8,927 bases of DNA from CAZYWA01 sp964650975 [NCBI: uncultured bacterium]. Lineage in GTDB: Bacteria; JADJOY01. The notes beneath the pieces are model-generated. The model saw only the letters and a list, made by a program, of their open reading frames with translations, made no database searches and was not told where the DNA came from. The position numbers were made by a program, and so were the translations under genes. Location of the stretch: NCBI GenBank assembly GCA_964650975.1, contig CAZYWA010000327.1:1-8927 (forward strand). Reading direction: 5' to 3'. This document shows positions 1 through 6,630 of the stretch, one piece after another. Numbering within the stretch: the first letter of the stretch is position 1; each line of letters opens with the position of its first letter.

Positions 1-1060
1 CCGTGAGCACGTGCACGACACTCACCAGCCCCGCCAGCACTACGAGCCCGCGCGACGGCAACTCCTTCCAGTGCCGCCACGCTTGCCACCCGAGCCAGAC
101 GAGCCACGGCTCGAACACCAGCGTGCCGCGCGACGGGCTCCACAGATTGCCGGCGAGACCGGTCGCGAGACCGGCCCACGAGAGCCGCCCCGCGGCGTAA
201 TACGCGGGCAAAACGCGACCGTGCGTCAGCTCGGACCAGAGCATGAAGGCGCCGATCCAGGCACCCCCGACCGCCCCGGCCAGGAGCGCAGTGCGCCGCC
301 TCGACGCGCGCATGGCCAGCCAGCCGATCGTCCCCAGCGCCGCGATCGCGAGCGTCGGCCGGCAGAGGTAAGCCCACGCAAGCAGCGTCCCGAGCCAGGT
401 CGGGCGCAGCCGCGCGGACCCGGTCTCGTCGCTCTCGACGCGCACCACGTGCGCGAGCGCCACCGCCAGCAGCACGATCGCCCAGCCGTGCGACCAGAGC
501 CCGCGCGACGCCGTGCTCGCCACCTGCGAGCCCAGCATGGTTGCCCCGACCAGCGCGGCACTCGCGCGCATGCCGTGAAACGCCCGCGCGATGCCGTAGA
601 GCGGCACCGCGAGAAACGCCATGAGCACCGCCGCAAGCAACCGATTGAGATGGTGCTCGCCGATCGCGTGGTAACGCCCCGCCGCATCGACACTCACCAC
701 TCGCACCAGCCGCAGCAGCCATACGGCGGGAGCCGAAAGAATCGCCGACCCCACCGGAAAGAGATGGTAGTAGTGCCCGTTCGCCACCTCGATGCGGTAG
801 TTCGGCGACGTCGCATCCGCGCCTGGAACGAGCACACCCTCGGGCAACGTGAGTCCGTCGAGCCGGAGCGTGCCACGCCGCACCAACGAGTCGGACGCCA
901 TGAGCAGATACTTGTGATCGGTGATCTGCAGCACCGGCGACGCCACGAACACGAGGAATGAGACGGCGACCAGAGCCGCAACGGCGAGGCGGTCGCGTGC
1001 CGTGTCCACGTCGCCTCGCCCCACCCGTCCTCCCGCGGGCGAACCTTTCGCGCCCGTCAT
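1..1060 (-). CDS. Polytopic membrane protein, GT39/PMT-like, 3' end missing
   Basis: An open frame of 353 codons starts at ATG 1060 and is still open at the left edge, so the C-terminus is missing. The first membrane segment lies at about residues 25-41. It is followed by an ITDHKYLLMASDSL loop, then NGHYYHLFPVGSAILSAP, and roughly seven more hydrophobic segments. Near residue 310 comes LWSPSRGTLVFEPW. These loop motifs recall bacterial membrane proteins annotated as GT39/dolichyl-phosphate-mannose mannosyltransferase-like, most of them uncharacterised, so transfer of a sugar from a lipid carrier on the outer face of the membrane is inference. The ATG overlaps the TGA of the deacetylase gene (ATGA, 1057-1060), which suggests translational coupling. 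No Shine-Dalgarno precedes ATG 1060. GTG 1024 has GGAGG four bases upstream and is an alternative start that would remove 12 residues. Membrane protein: near certain. Family: moderate. Confidence 0.7.
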   Translation of the reverse strand, partial: MTGAKGSPAGGRVGRGDVDTARDRLAVAALVAVSFLVFVASPVLQITDHKYLLMASDSLVRRGTLRLDGLTLPEGVLVPGADATSPNYRIEVANGHYYHLFPVGSAILSAPAVWLLRLVRVVSVDAAGRYHAIGEHHLNRLLAAVLMAFLAVPLYGIARAFHGMRASAALVGATMLGSQVASTASRGLWSHGWAIVLLAVALAHVVRVESDETGSARLRPTWLGTLLAWAYLCRPTLAIAALGTIGWLAMRASRRRTALLAGAVGGAWIGAFMLWSELTHGRVLPAYYAAGRLSWAGLATGLAGNLWSPSRGTLVFEPWLVWLGWQAWRHWKELPSRGLVVLAGLVSVVHVLT

Positions 1061-2205
1061 GGCGGCGGCGCCGGGAGCCCCTTCTCGAAATCCGCGATCT
1101 CGCGCTCGATCGAGCTGGTCAGCCGGTCGACGGCGGTGCCGGTGAACTCGGTGTAGGTCACGGTGGGCCGCACCAGCGCCCGCAACAGACGCGGCATGAC
1201 CTGCTGCTGGGTCTTGTGCGCGGCGAGGGCCTTGAGCTCGATTTCGATCTCCGCGGGCGTCAGCGCCAGCGCCACCCGCGGGAGACCGCGGTCCGGCAAG
1301 TACGTGGGTAGATGGAGCGGTGCCAGGAGATCCTGCTGATCGACCGGCTGGTCCCACCCCGGTGGCCAGCCGGGCCAGTGCACCATGTAGGCGAGCACTC
1401 GCGGCATTCCCTTTCGATAGAGGTCGTGAGCGTCGGCCCAATCGTCCACCGCGAGCAGCGTGAAGATGCCCGCGGCGTGATGGTCCGGGTGCTTGTCGGC
1501 GGGGTCGGGAAACGCGATCAGCGTGGGCCGCGCCTCCGAGACCAGATGCTTGAGCTCCCGGCGCAGGTCGGCGCCGTCGTAGGGAGCGCTCGAGTCGTCC
1601 GCTTCGCGATAGGGCGGACGCGACGCATCGGTCGTCGACGATCGCTCGGGATGGATTCGCGCCCAGTGATCGCGCAAGAGCGGCAACAAGCCGCCGTCCG
1701 GGAAGCCCAGCAGGTCGGTGTGACGCTTCTTGGTCTCGCTCTTCCCGGCGAGGATCCGTGCCGCGTCGTGCGCCTCGCCGATGCGGCGTTCACCGTAGGC
1801 CACGAACTCGGACGCGCGCGGACGCAGCTCGCCGGTCGCGTGCTCGACCGCCTCCACGTATCCGTCACCGGCGGTGACCCACACGATCCGCACCGTACCG
1901 CCGCGCGCGAGCACGCGCTGGATCAGCGCGCCGGCACCGAGCGTCTCGTCGTCCGGGTGCGGCGCGATCACCAGCAGCCGCTCGTGCTCCGCGACGTCGA
2001 GCAAGCTCGTGTCGGGTCCCAGGTCGGGTGGCGGCAGCACCGGCGCGGTGGCCGCGGCCAGGCTGCCGCGCGCGGGTGGAGCGGAGTCGAGCCTGGGTGC
2101 GCGCGCCCAGCTCTCGGGCGTCGACACGATGGCAAGCAGCACGATCGCCACGAGCCCTTTCACCGCACGAACGAGCCGCCACACGCCGATCCGTCCCTCG
2201 CTCAT
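1057..2205 (-). CDS. PIG-L/LmbE-family deacetylase, probably exported
   Basis: This 382-residue protein belongs to the LmbE/PIG-L superfamily (MshB, BshB, PIG-L), zinc-dependent enzymes that usually remove acetyl from N-acetylglucosaminyl groups. The Rossmann-like core starts at about residue 77. It carries VIAPHPDDETLG (His83, Asp85, Asp86) and the second metal motif DKHPDHHAAG (239-243). Residues 1-34 have a basic start, a hydrophobic run (GLVAIVLLAIVS) and a possible cleavage site after ESWA, so the mature enzyme probably acts outside the cytoplasm. A Pro/Ala-rich linker (about 38-63) precedes the core. ATG 2205 was chosen because GAGG lies 8 bases upstream and because the frame further upstream is only a shadow of the neighbouring gene. 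It is 17 bp downstream of the acetyltransferase gene and overlaps the next gene by ATGA. The substrate is unknown; a glycan or glycolipid is inferred from the neighbours. Confidence 0.88.
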   Translation of the reverse strand: MSEGRIGVWRLVRAVKGLVAIVLLAIVSTPESWARAPRLDSAPPARGSLAAATAPVLPPPDLGPDTSLLDVAEHERLLVIAPHPDDETLGAGALIQRVLARGGTVRIVWVTAGDGYVEAVEHATGELRPRASEFVAYGERRIGEAHDAARILAGKSETKKRHTDLLGFPDGGLLPLLRDHWARIHPERSSTTDASRPPYREADDSSAPYDGADLRRELKHLVSEARPTLIAFPDPADKHPDHHAAGIFTLLAVDDWADAHDLYRKGMPRVLAYMVHWPGWPPGWDQPVDQQDLLAPLHLPTYLPDRGLPRVALALTPAEIEIELKALAAHKTQQQVMPRLLRALVRPTVTYTEFTGTAVDRLTSSIEREIADFEKGLPAPPP

Positions 2206-2213
2206 CGTTCGGG

Positions 2214-2217
2214 CCTC
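2214..2217 (-). promoter_or_regulatory. Shine-Dalgarno for the deacetylase gene
   Basis: GAGG on the minus strand lies 8 bases before ATG 2205, inside the 17-bp gap after the acetyltransferase stop. It decides the start in a frame that otherwise stays open for more than a kilobase upstream. Confidence 0.6.
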
Positions 2218-2222
2218 GGCGC

Positions 2223-3377
2223 TCAGATCCGAACGACCACGCCGCGACGGTGCAGATGGCTCGCGACGCCGATCCAGATCGCCAGGTACACGGCTGCATA
2301 CGCGAACGAAGCCAGCTGGGGCGGCGCCCACGACGCGAACAGATGCCCGAACAGGAAATCGCGGATCGATCCACCCGGCGCAGCGCGCGGGATCACGGCC
2401 AGGAGCTGATCGATCACCTCGGAGCCGATGTAGATCGCGAGTGGATTGCTGCCGAGCACCAGCAGCGGGCGCGCGATTCCGGTGGTGCCGGCCCGCTCGA
2501 CGAGCGCCATGCAAACCAGCAGTGTCAGCAGCGAGAGACCGATCGTGAGCAGCGCGAACGACGCCGTCCAGAGGTTCTTGTTGACCGGCACGACCGTCGC
2601 CGCGCAGGCGCTCGCCAGGAGCGCCGCCGCCGCGCCCGCCTTGAGTCCGCGCATCCTCGCTTCGGAGCTCGGCGCACGCGTCATCCACGCCGCCGCGAGC
2701 GCCCCTGCGATCGAGTTCGCGATCGCGGGCAAGGTGCTCAGCACTCCCTCCGGGTCCCAGGTCTGCTTCCACAGGTGCGTGCCGAAGAGAAACCGGTCGA
2801 CGTGAGCGGAGATCGTCGCCTCGGGAACGTCGAGATCGCTCACCCCCTGGCCGGCGATCGGCACGTAGCGCAGCAGCAGCGTGTAGAGCACCAGCAACCC
2901 GAGCGCCACACCGAGCTGGGCCGCGGGCGACGAGAGCAGCACCAGCGCCGCCGTGGCCAGATAGCAGACCGCGATGCGCTGCAGGATGCCGGGGATCCGC
3001 ACGCCGAGGAGATCGAAATAGGGCAACCCGTGCACCACGTTGAGGGCGAGCCCGAGGAGCACCAAGAGCGCCGTGCGCCGCAGGATCTTGCGCCACGGCG
3101 CTGGCCGCGGCGGCACGACACCCGAGCGCGACACGCCGAGCGACAGCCAAACCGACATCCCGAGCACGAAGATGAAGAGCGGGAACACCAGATCGGCGGG
3201 CGAGAACCCGTTCCAGTCGGCGTGCGACAGCGGATCGTAGACGTGGTTCATGTCGCCCGGGTGATTGACCAGGATCATCCCGGCGACCGCGAGCCCGCGC
3301 AGCACGTCGATCGACGGCCAGCGCGTCCGAGGCATCCCGGTGGCGGGCGTAGCGAGGGACTCCATTCGCGCTAGCAT
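2223..3377 (-). CDS. HGSNAT-like transmembrane acetyltransferase (COG4299/NagX-type)
   Basis: The product is a 384-residue integral membrane protein (380 from the second ATG at 3365) of the HGSNAT-like family, length normal. Human HGSNAT passes acetyl from cytoplasmic acetyl-CoA across the membrane to the amino group of terminal glucosamine; substrates of most bacterial members are unknown. Counting from ATG 3365, family signatures are SIDVLRGLAVAGMILVNHPG (18-37), SHADWNGFSPADLVFPLFIF from residue 47, and about nine further hydrophobic segments. His48 in SHADWNG aligns with the active-site His of HGSNAT. The C-terminus is short and basic (HLHRRGVVVRI). It is the first gene of the leftward operon. 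Neither ATG 3377 nor ATG 3365 has a convincing Shine-Dalgarno, so the exact start is uncertain. The open frame beyond 3377 is the antisense shadow of sfsA. Confidence 0.87.
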   Translation of the reverse strand: MLARMESLATPATGMPRTRWPSIDVLRGLAVAGMILVNHPGDMNHVYDPLSHADWNGFSPADLVFPLFIFVLGMSVWLSLGVSRSGVVPPRPAPWRKILRRTALLVLLGLALNVVHGLPYFDLLGVRIPGILQRIAVCYLATAALVLLSSPAAQLGVALGLLVLYTLLLRYVPIAGQGVSDLDVPEATISAHVDRFLFGTHLWKQTWDPEGVLSTLPAIANSIAGALAAAWMTRAPSSEARMRGLKAGAAAALLASACAATVVPVNKNLWTASFALLTIGLSLLTLLVCMALVERAGTTGIARPLLVLGSNPLAIYIGSEVIDQLLAVIPRAAPGGSIRDFLFGHLFASWAPPQLASFAYAAVYLAIWIGVASHLHRRGVVVRI

Positions 3378-3386
3378 GGCGCAATC
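3378..3386. promoter_or_regulatory. Minimal divergent intergenic region (acetyltransferase / sfsA)
   Basis: Only 9 bp separate the outermost candidate starts: ATG 3377 on the minus strand and GTG 3387 on the plus strand. With the inner starts (ATG 3365 and ATG 3399) the gap is 33 bp. Any promoter for either gene must lie inside the coding sequence of the other. TAGCAT at 3372-3377 could be a plus-strand -10 hexamer placing the transcript start near GTG 3387, but no matching -35 is visible. Confidence 0.3.
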
Positions 3387-4133
3387 GTGCCTGCGGCGAT
3401 GACAGCGACGACGCGCATCCACCTGCCGCTCGGACGTGGCGGCCAGATCGTCGAGGCGGTGTTCATCGATCGGCCGAATCGCTTTCTGGTGAGAGCGCGG
3501 CTCGGCCACGAGGTCGTGGAGGCGCATCTCGCGGATCGCGGCCGGCTGGCGGAAACACTGGTGCCCGGCGCCCGGCTGTTGCTCGCGCATGCCACCGGGA
3601 ACGCGCGCAAGACCCGGTTCCAGGCGGTCGGAGCGTGGCGAGGGCGAAAGCTCGTGTCGACCGACACGCATCTGCCGAACCGCCTGATCGAGGCGGCGCT
3701 CGGAGTGGGCGCGCTCGCTCCGTTCGACGGCTACCCGCGGGTACGCCGCGAGGTGAAGATCGGCGCCAGCCGCTTCGACTTCCAGGTGCATGCCGACGAC
3801 GGGCGTTGCTGCACGATCGAGGTGAAGAGCGTCGGCCTCGAGATCGGCGGTGTCGGCCTCTTTCCGGACGCGCCCACCAGCCGCGGGCTCAGGCACCTGG
3901 GTGAGCTGGCGATGCGCGTCCGAGGCGGCGAGCGAGCCGCGGTGCTGTTCGTCGTCCAGAGCGCGCGGGCACGCGCCATGCGCGTTCACCACGCGATCGA
4001 TCCGGACTTCGCCGCGGGCCTGCGGCGAGCGGCGGAGGCGGGCGTCGAGGTGCTGGCTTACGCCTGCCCGCTCACGCCACGTGGCCTCTCACTGGGACGG
4101 CGCGTACCGGTCCTCGACGTCGAGCGGGAGTGA
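3387..4133 (+). CDS. sfsA: Sugar fermentation stimulation protein A homologue
   Basis: SfsA proteins pair an N-terminal OB-like, nucleic acid-binding part with a C-terminal PD-(D/E)XK nuclease-like fold. The E. coli protein was named for stimulating maltose metabolism and binds DNA; its biochemical role is unclear. The whole family pattern is present: RPNRFLVR (29-36), VEAHLADRGRLAETLVPGAR (44-63), ARKTRFQAV, LPNRLIEAAL (96-105), EVKIGASRFDF with Glu122 and Asp131, IEVKSV with Glu145 and Lys147, then GLFPDAPTSRGLRHL and VEVLAY. Putative catalytic residues are therefore kept. Length is 248 residues from GTG 3387 or 244 from ATG 3399; neither has a clear Shine-Dalgarno, and conserved sequence begins near residue 10, so both are possible. 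It is a single-gene unit, divergent from the acetyltransferase operon and convergent with the lipid kinase. Confidence 0.93.
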   Translation: MPAAMTATTRIHLPLGRGGQIVEAVFIDRPNRFLVRARLGHEVVEAHLADRGRLAETLVPGARLLLAHATGNARKTRFQAVGAWRGRKLVSTDTHLPNRLIEAALGVGALAPFDGYPRVRREVKIGASRFDFQVHADDGRCCTIEVKSVGLEIGGVGLFPDAPTSRGLRHLGELAMRVRGGERAAVLFVVQSARARAMRVHHAIDPDFAAGLRRAAEAGVEVLAYACPLTPRGLSLGRRVPVLDVERE

Positions 4134-4206
4134 GCTGTTCTCGACCTCCACGAATGTCGCCGGTGCCGGGCCCCACGATCAGACCGAGGGCGGCGCGAGC
4201 TTCGCG

Positions 4207-5340
4207 CTACAGCACGTCGCGGCGGGCGCCAAGCAGGCGCAGCGCGTGGGGCAAGATCTCGAACTCCGCCGGCGCGACGCCCGGCGCCTCGCCGTCGATG
4301 TCCATGTAGGCCTTGCGCTCGTCGAGCGGCTCGACTCGCACGTGGGCGCCGCGGAACACCTCGGCGAGCAGCGAGTCCTCGATCGTGCCGTCGTAGAGCT
4401 TGGGCGTTTCGGGCAGCGACCGCAGGATCGACGCGTGGCGCAGCACCGTGACGTCGAAGAGCCCGTCGCCAAGCCGCGCGTGGGGCGCGAAGTGCATGCT
4501 GCCGCCCGCGAACTGGCCGTTGCACACCGCGATCGTCGAGATGCGGAACTCCCCCACGGCCGTGCCGTCGACGACGAGCCGCACCTTGGGCGGCTTGTAG
4601 ACCGGCAGCGTCTGCAGCGTGGCGAGCAGGAACGTGGCCTTGCCGCCGAAACGCTTGGTGGATCGGTTCACCGCACGATCCACCAGCCCGCTCACGCCCA
4701 GCGACGCGATGTTGAGGAAGTAGCGCTGCGCCGGCTGACCGTCGTCGGTCACGAAGCGGGTCAGGCCGGCGTCGATGGGAGCGTCGCCGACGGTCGGCAT
4801 GGCGCGGGCGGCCGCCTCGATCGACGCGTTGTGCTCGAGCAAGCGCCGAAAATCCCCGCCCGTTCCAGCCGGCAGGATGCCGAGCCGCACCGAACCGGGC
4901 TTCTTCTGCGCGCGCAGGATGCCGTTCACCACCTCGTTGTGAGTGCCGTCGCCTCCCAGCGACAGGATCGTGCGTGCGCCGCTCGCGACGGCTTCGGCGG
5001 CGAGCTCGATGCAGTGTCCAGATCCGCGGCTCAGCACGAAGTGCACGTCGCCCAGCGCGCGGGTGAGCTCGAGCGCGATGTCGCGCCACTGCCGCCCGAC
5101 GCGCCCGCCGCCCGCGGCGCTGTTCACCACCACCACGGTGCTCGACGCGTCCCAGCTCACCGGCTCGGGCACCCTGTCTCCTTTCCGCGCTGCGGCCTTG
5201 CGTGCGACGCGGGGCGGTTTCGCCGCGCTCTTCGCGGGCTTCTTGGTGCGGCGTTTCGGAGTCGGCGGCGGTACCGGCGCCCGCCCCACGAGCGCACCGC
5301 CCGCTCTCGTGCTCCGCGCGTTCGATCGCTTCGAGCTCAC
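4207..5340 (-). CDS. Diacylglycerol kinase-family lipid kinase with basic N-terminal tail
   Basis: This is a DAGK-catalytic-domain protein of the DgkB/YegS/BmrU group, which phosphorylates lipids such as diacylglycerol with ATP at the inner membrane face. The catalytic part begins with TVVVVNSAAGGGR (68-80). The nucleotide motif GGDGTHNEVVNG is at 129-140, and ILPAGTGGDFRR (155-166) has Gly where GTGNDF is more usual. GDGLFDVTVLR and DIDGE follow in the C-terminal beta-rich domain. Length is 377 residues from GTG 5340. Residues 20-56 form an extra Lys/Arg/Ala/Pro-rich tail with about 14 basic residues and one acidic. GTG 5340 has GGAGG six bases upstream and overlaps the stop of the frame before it (GTGA). 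An in-frame GTG at 5172 has its own AAAGGAG and would give a normal-length 321-residue kinase. It is the last gene of the leftward lipid operon. Family: high confidence; lipid substrate unknown. Confidence 0.9.
   Translation of the reverse strand: MSSKRSNARSTRAGGALVGRAPVPPPTPKRRTKKPAKSAAKPPRVARKAAARKGDRVPEPVSWDASSTVVVVNSAAGGGRVGRQWRDIALELTRALGDVHFVLSRGSGHCIELAAEAVASGARTILSLGGDGTHNEVVNGILRAQKKPGSVRLGILPAGTGGDFRRLLEHNASIEAAARAMPTVGDAPIDAGLTRFVTDDGQPAQRYFLNIASLGVSGLVDRAVNRSTKRFGGKATFLLATLQTLPVYKPPKVRLVVDGTAVGEFRISTIAVCNGQFAGGSMHFAPHARLGDGLFDVTVLRHASILRSLPETPKLYDGTIEDSLLAEVFRGAHVRVEPLDERKAYMDIDGEAPGVAPAEFEILPHALRLLGARRDVL
5173..5184 (-). promoter_or_regulatory. Internal Shine-Dalgarno before in-frame GTG 5172 of the lipid kinase gene
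   Basis: AAAGGAG (5184-5178, minus strand) lies five bases before an in-frame GTG at 5172 (residue 57 of the long form). Starting here removes the whole basic tail and leaves a kinase of usual family length. The same bases also read as Lys-Gly-Asp codons, so the match may be a chance product of the Lys-rich tail. Confidence 0.4.
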
Positions 5341-5522
5341 TCGCTTCCTCCGCCGGCTTCATCCACCACCGGGCGCCAACCGTGGCCCAGCGAGTGCTGC
5401 CTGAGCGCGTGGGCGATCTTGTACCACCGTTCGCGACCGGCGCGATCGCCGTTGGCGAGTGCGGCGACTCCGGCGCAAAGTCAAAGGGGCACTGGCGCGA
5501 GCTGCGTCCCGAGCGATCTCAT
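5337..5522 (-). pseudogene. Small gene-like frame interrupted by one in-frame TGA
   Basis: One reading frame runs from ATG 5522 to TGA 5337 and is broken only by TGA at 5483-5481, after 13 codons (MRSLGTQLAPVPL). The 47 codons behind the stop look protein-like, with GC in about three quarters of third positions. They include ERWYKIAHALRQHSLGHGWR and a PVVDEAGGGSE end. They have no ATG, GTG or TTG near their beginning. Both ends fit coupled translation: the ATG overlaps the hydroxylase stop (ATGA, 5519-5522) and the final TGA overlaps the lipid kinase start (GTGA, 5337-5340). It could be a decayed gene, a sequencing error, or a stop that is read through. The family is not recognised. Without the frame, 5341-5518 would be a 178-bp gap inside an otherwise tight operon. 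Confidence 0.45.
5341..5351 (-). promoter_or_regulatory. Shine-Dalgarno for the long form of the lipid kinase
   Basis: GGAGG (5351-5347, minus strand) with a six-base spacer precedes GTG 5340. The site lies inside the last codons of the interrupted small frame, whose TGA overlaps this GTG. It supports translation of the tailed 377-residue form. Confidence 0.6.
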
Positions 5523-6313
5523 GCGGGTGTTCGTGCCGCGGGCGACGGGCGCTTGCCGCGACTCGCGCGATCCTCGAGATACCCGCGCGAGTACTCGCCG
5601 AACACTCCGTCCACCCAGCCCAGGAAACCGGCGTAATTCCCGCGGATCTTGGCGTGGTGGAAGTCGTGATAGACGGCGCCGTCGTTGAGCGGCACCAGGT
5701 GCGTGATCGACCACGGGAGCTCGTAGCCGCAGTGGCCTTCGGCTGCTTCCCACTGCCGCCACACGATCCAGATCCAGAGCGTCACCACGTGCACGCCGAG
5801 CACCATCGGCCCGAGCAGCATGAGCCCCGCGGTGGTCAGGAACTCGACCGGATGCATGTAGTGCGCGGTGACCGCCCATGGCGTGGTCATGCGGTGGTGG
5901 ATCGAGTGGACCTTCTTGTAGAGCCAGCCGTCGTGCATGCGGCGGTGCACGAAGTAGAAGAGGAAGTCATCGAGGTAGATGAAGAACATCACCTGACCCG
6001 CGATCACCCACCACCTGGGTAGCGGTCCGGCGTGGACGCCGGTGTGGCGGAGCAGCGGCCAGAGCGCCACGACGAGCAGCAGCTCGATCGCGTTGTTGAG
6101 CAGCCACAAGCGGATCGACGGGCCGACGATCTCGCCGCGCGCACCCTTCCGGATCTGGATGCGGTACTTGCGGAGCGGCTCGGGGTCCGCCCATGCGATC
6201 CACGTGAGAGGCGCCGCGAACACCAGGAACGCCCCCATGCTGATCAGGCTCGCCCCCACCGGGAAGAGCCAGAACATCGGATCGCGGTACGCGGCGAGCC
6301 ACGCGTCGATCAT
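5519..6313 (-). CDS. Fatty acid hydroxylase/sterol desaturase superfamily, C-4 methylsterol oxidase-like
   Basis: The product is a 264-residue membrane di-iron oxygenase. All three histidine boxes are present: HRRMH (123-127), HSIHH (136-140) and HDFHH (216-220). Between them lie AHYMHPVEF (150-158), EGHCGYELPWS (192-202) and NYAGFLGWVDGVFG (226-239), the arrangement of Erg25/SMO C-4 methylsterol oxidases. Hydrophobic segments occur at about 13-40, 70-88, 103-122 and 160-187. Known relatives use O2 and an electron donor to hydroxylate sterol C-4 methyl groups or lipid acyl chains; no sterol biosynthesis gene is in view, so the substrate is open. ATG 6313 has AAGG five bases upstream; the open frame further upstream to 6649 does not look like protein. 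It is the first gene of an operon ending in the lipid kinase, so a lipid role is likely. The C-terminal 25 residues are basic and probably unstructured. Confidence 0.88.
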   Translation of the reverse strand: MIDAWLAAYRDPMFWLFPVGASLISMGAFLVFAAPLTWIAWADPEPLRKYRIQIRKGARGEIVGPSIRLWLLNNAIELLLVVALWPLLRHTGVHAGPLPRWWVIAGQVMFFIYLDDFLFYFVHRRMHDGWLYKKVHSIHHRMTTPWAVTAHYMHPVEFLTTAGLMLLGPMVLGVHVVTLWIWIVWRQWEAAEGHCGYELPWSITHLVPLNDGAVYHDFHHAKIRGNYAGFLGWVDGVFGEYSRGYLEDRASRGKRPSPAARTPA

Positions 6314-6537
6314 GACCGCCTTCAGTCTGAGACATTCGCGGCGCCCGCGAAAGAACGGTCGGGGTCGAGCGCCACACGCGACCGGGCGCCCGATTCTGCC
6401 TTCGGGCTCGTCTGTGCGGTGATCGGGCGAAATGCCTGGCAGGTTCGCGCGCGAGGATCGGGCGAGGGCCCTCGGTCGATCGCGAGCTCGCCGGTTTTGC
6501 GAGTATTTTCCGGTCATTGGCCTCGTCACCGGGCAAA

Positions 6538-6584
6538 TCGCAGGCCGGTCCCCACGGCCCCACCACGGGGCACCGGCCTTGCGA
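6538..6584 (+). promoter_or_regulatory. Strong hairpin 1 in the leader of the GGDEF-EAL gene
   Basis: Bases 6538-6549 pair with 6572-6584 (12 bp, with T6579 bulged). After C6571 the stem continues as CCCC 6550-6553 with GGGG 6567-6570, closing a 13-base loop. There is no T-tract afterwards, so it is not a classical intrinsic terminator. It lies 56 bases before the start codon. In RNA it would be very stable. Confidence 0.5.
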
Positions 6585-6595
6585 AGGTAGCGCTC

Positions 6596-6627
6596 GCGAA
6601 CCGGATGGGCTGACCCACCCGGTTCGC
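6596..6627 (+). promoter_or_regulatory. Strong hairpin 2 just upstream of the GGDEF-EAL Shine-Dalgarno
   Basis: GCGAACCGG (6596-6604) is perfectly complementary to CCGGTTCGC (6619-6627). After one A/C mismatch the stem continues TGGG/CCCA and closes on a CTGA tetraloop. That is 13 base pairs in 32 bases, ending three bases before GAGG. Such placement could affect ribosome access or act with hairpin 1 as a leader structure; function is inference. Confidence 0.5.
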
Positions 6628-6630
6628 ACC

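Noticed and set aside
2206-3384. Upstream extension of the deacetylase frame, which stays open to 3384.
   Set aside because: The extension is antisense-phase noise of the acetyltransferase gene (Arg-rich, no motifs). The signal peptide and Shine-Dalgarno at 2205 mark the true start.
4193-4207. A 6-bp hairpin (GCGCGA/TCGCGC) between convergent sfsA and the lipid kinase as a bidirectional terminator.
   Set aside because: It is short, has a three-base loop, no T-tract on either side, and overlaps the kinase stop codon; such palindromes are common in this base composition.
5445-5483. UGA plus downstream hairpin as a selenocysteine recoding site.
   Set aside because: The hairpin distance is in the right range, but the loop lacks a guanosine in its first two positions and there is no known selenoprotein family. 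Kept only as a remote option within the interrupted-gene finding.
3850-5688. A 612-codon plus-strand open frame running across sfsA, the convergence point and the whole lipid kinase gene.
   Set aside because: It crosses two well-supported genes in other frames and has low-complexity Arg/His/Ala-rich composition; a GC-driven shadow.
6441-6456. TGGCAGGTTCGCGC as a sigma-54 promoter for the GGDEF-EAL gene.
   Set aside because: The GG and GC elements do not have the required ten-base spacing and the TTGC block is missing.
6528-6592. Fragments resembling a c-di-GMP-I (GEMM) riboswitch: CACCGGGCAAA and GGTAGCG.
   Set aside because: The stem with the GNRA tetraloop and the GGGACGCAAAGCC-type segment is absent and the spacing does not fit. 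Treated as chance similarity until a covariance search is run.
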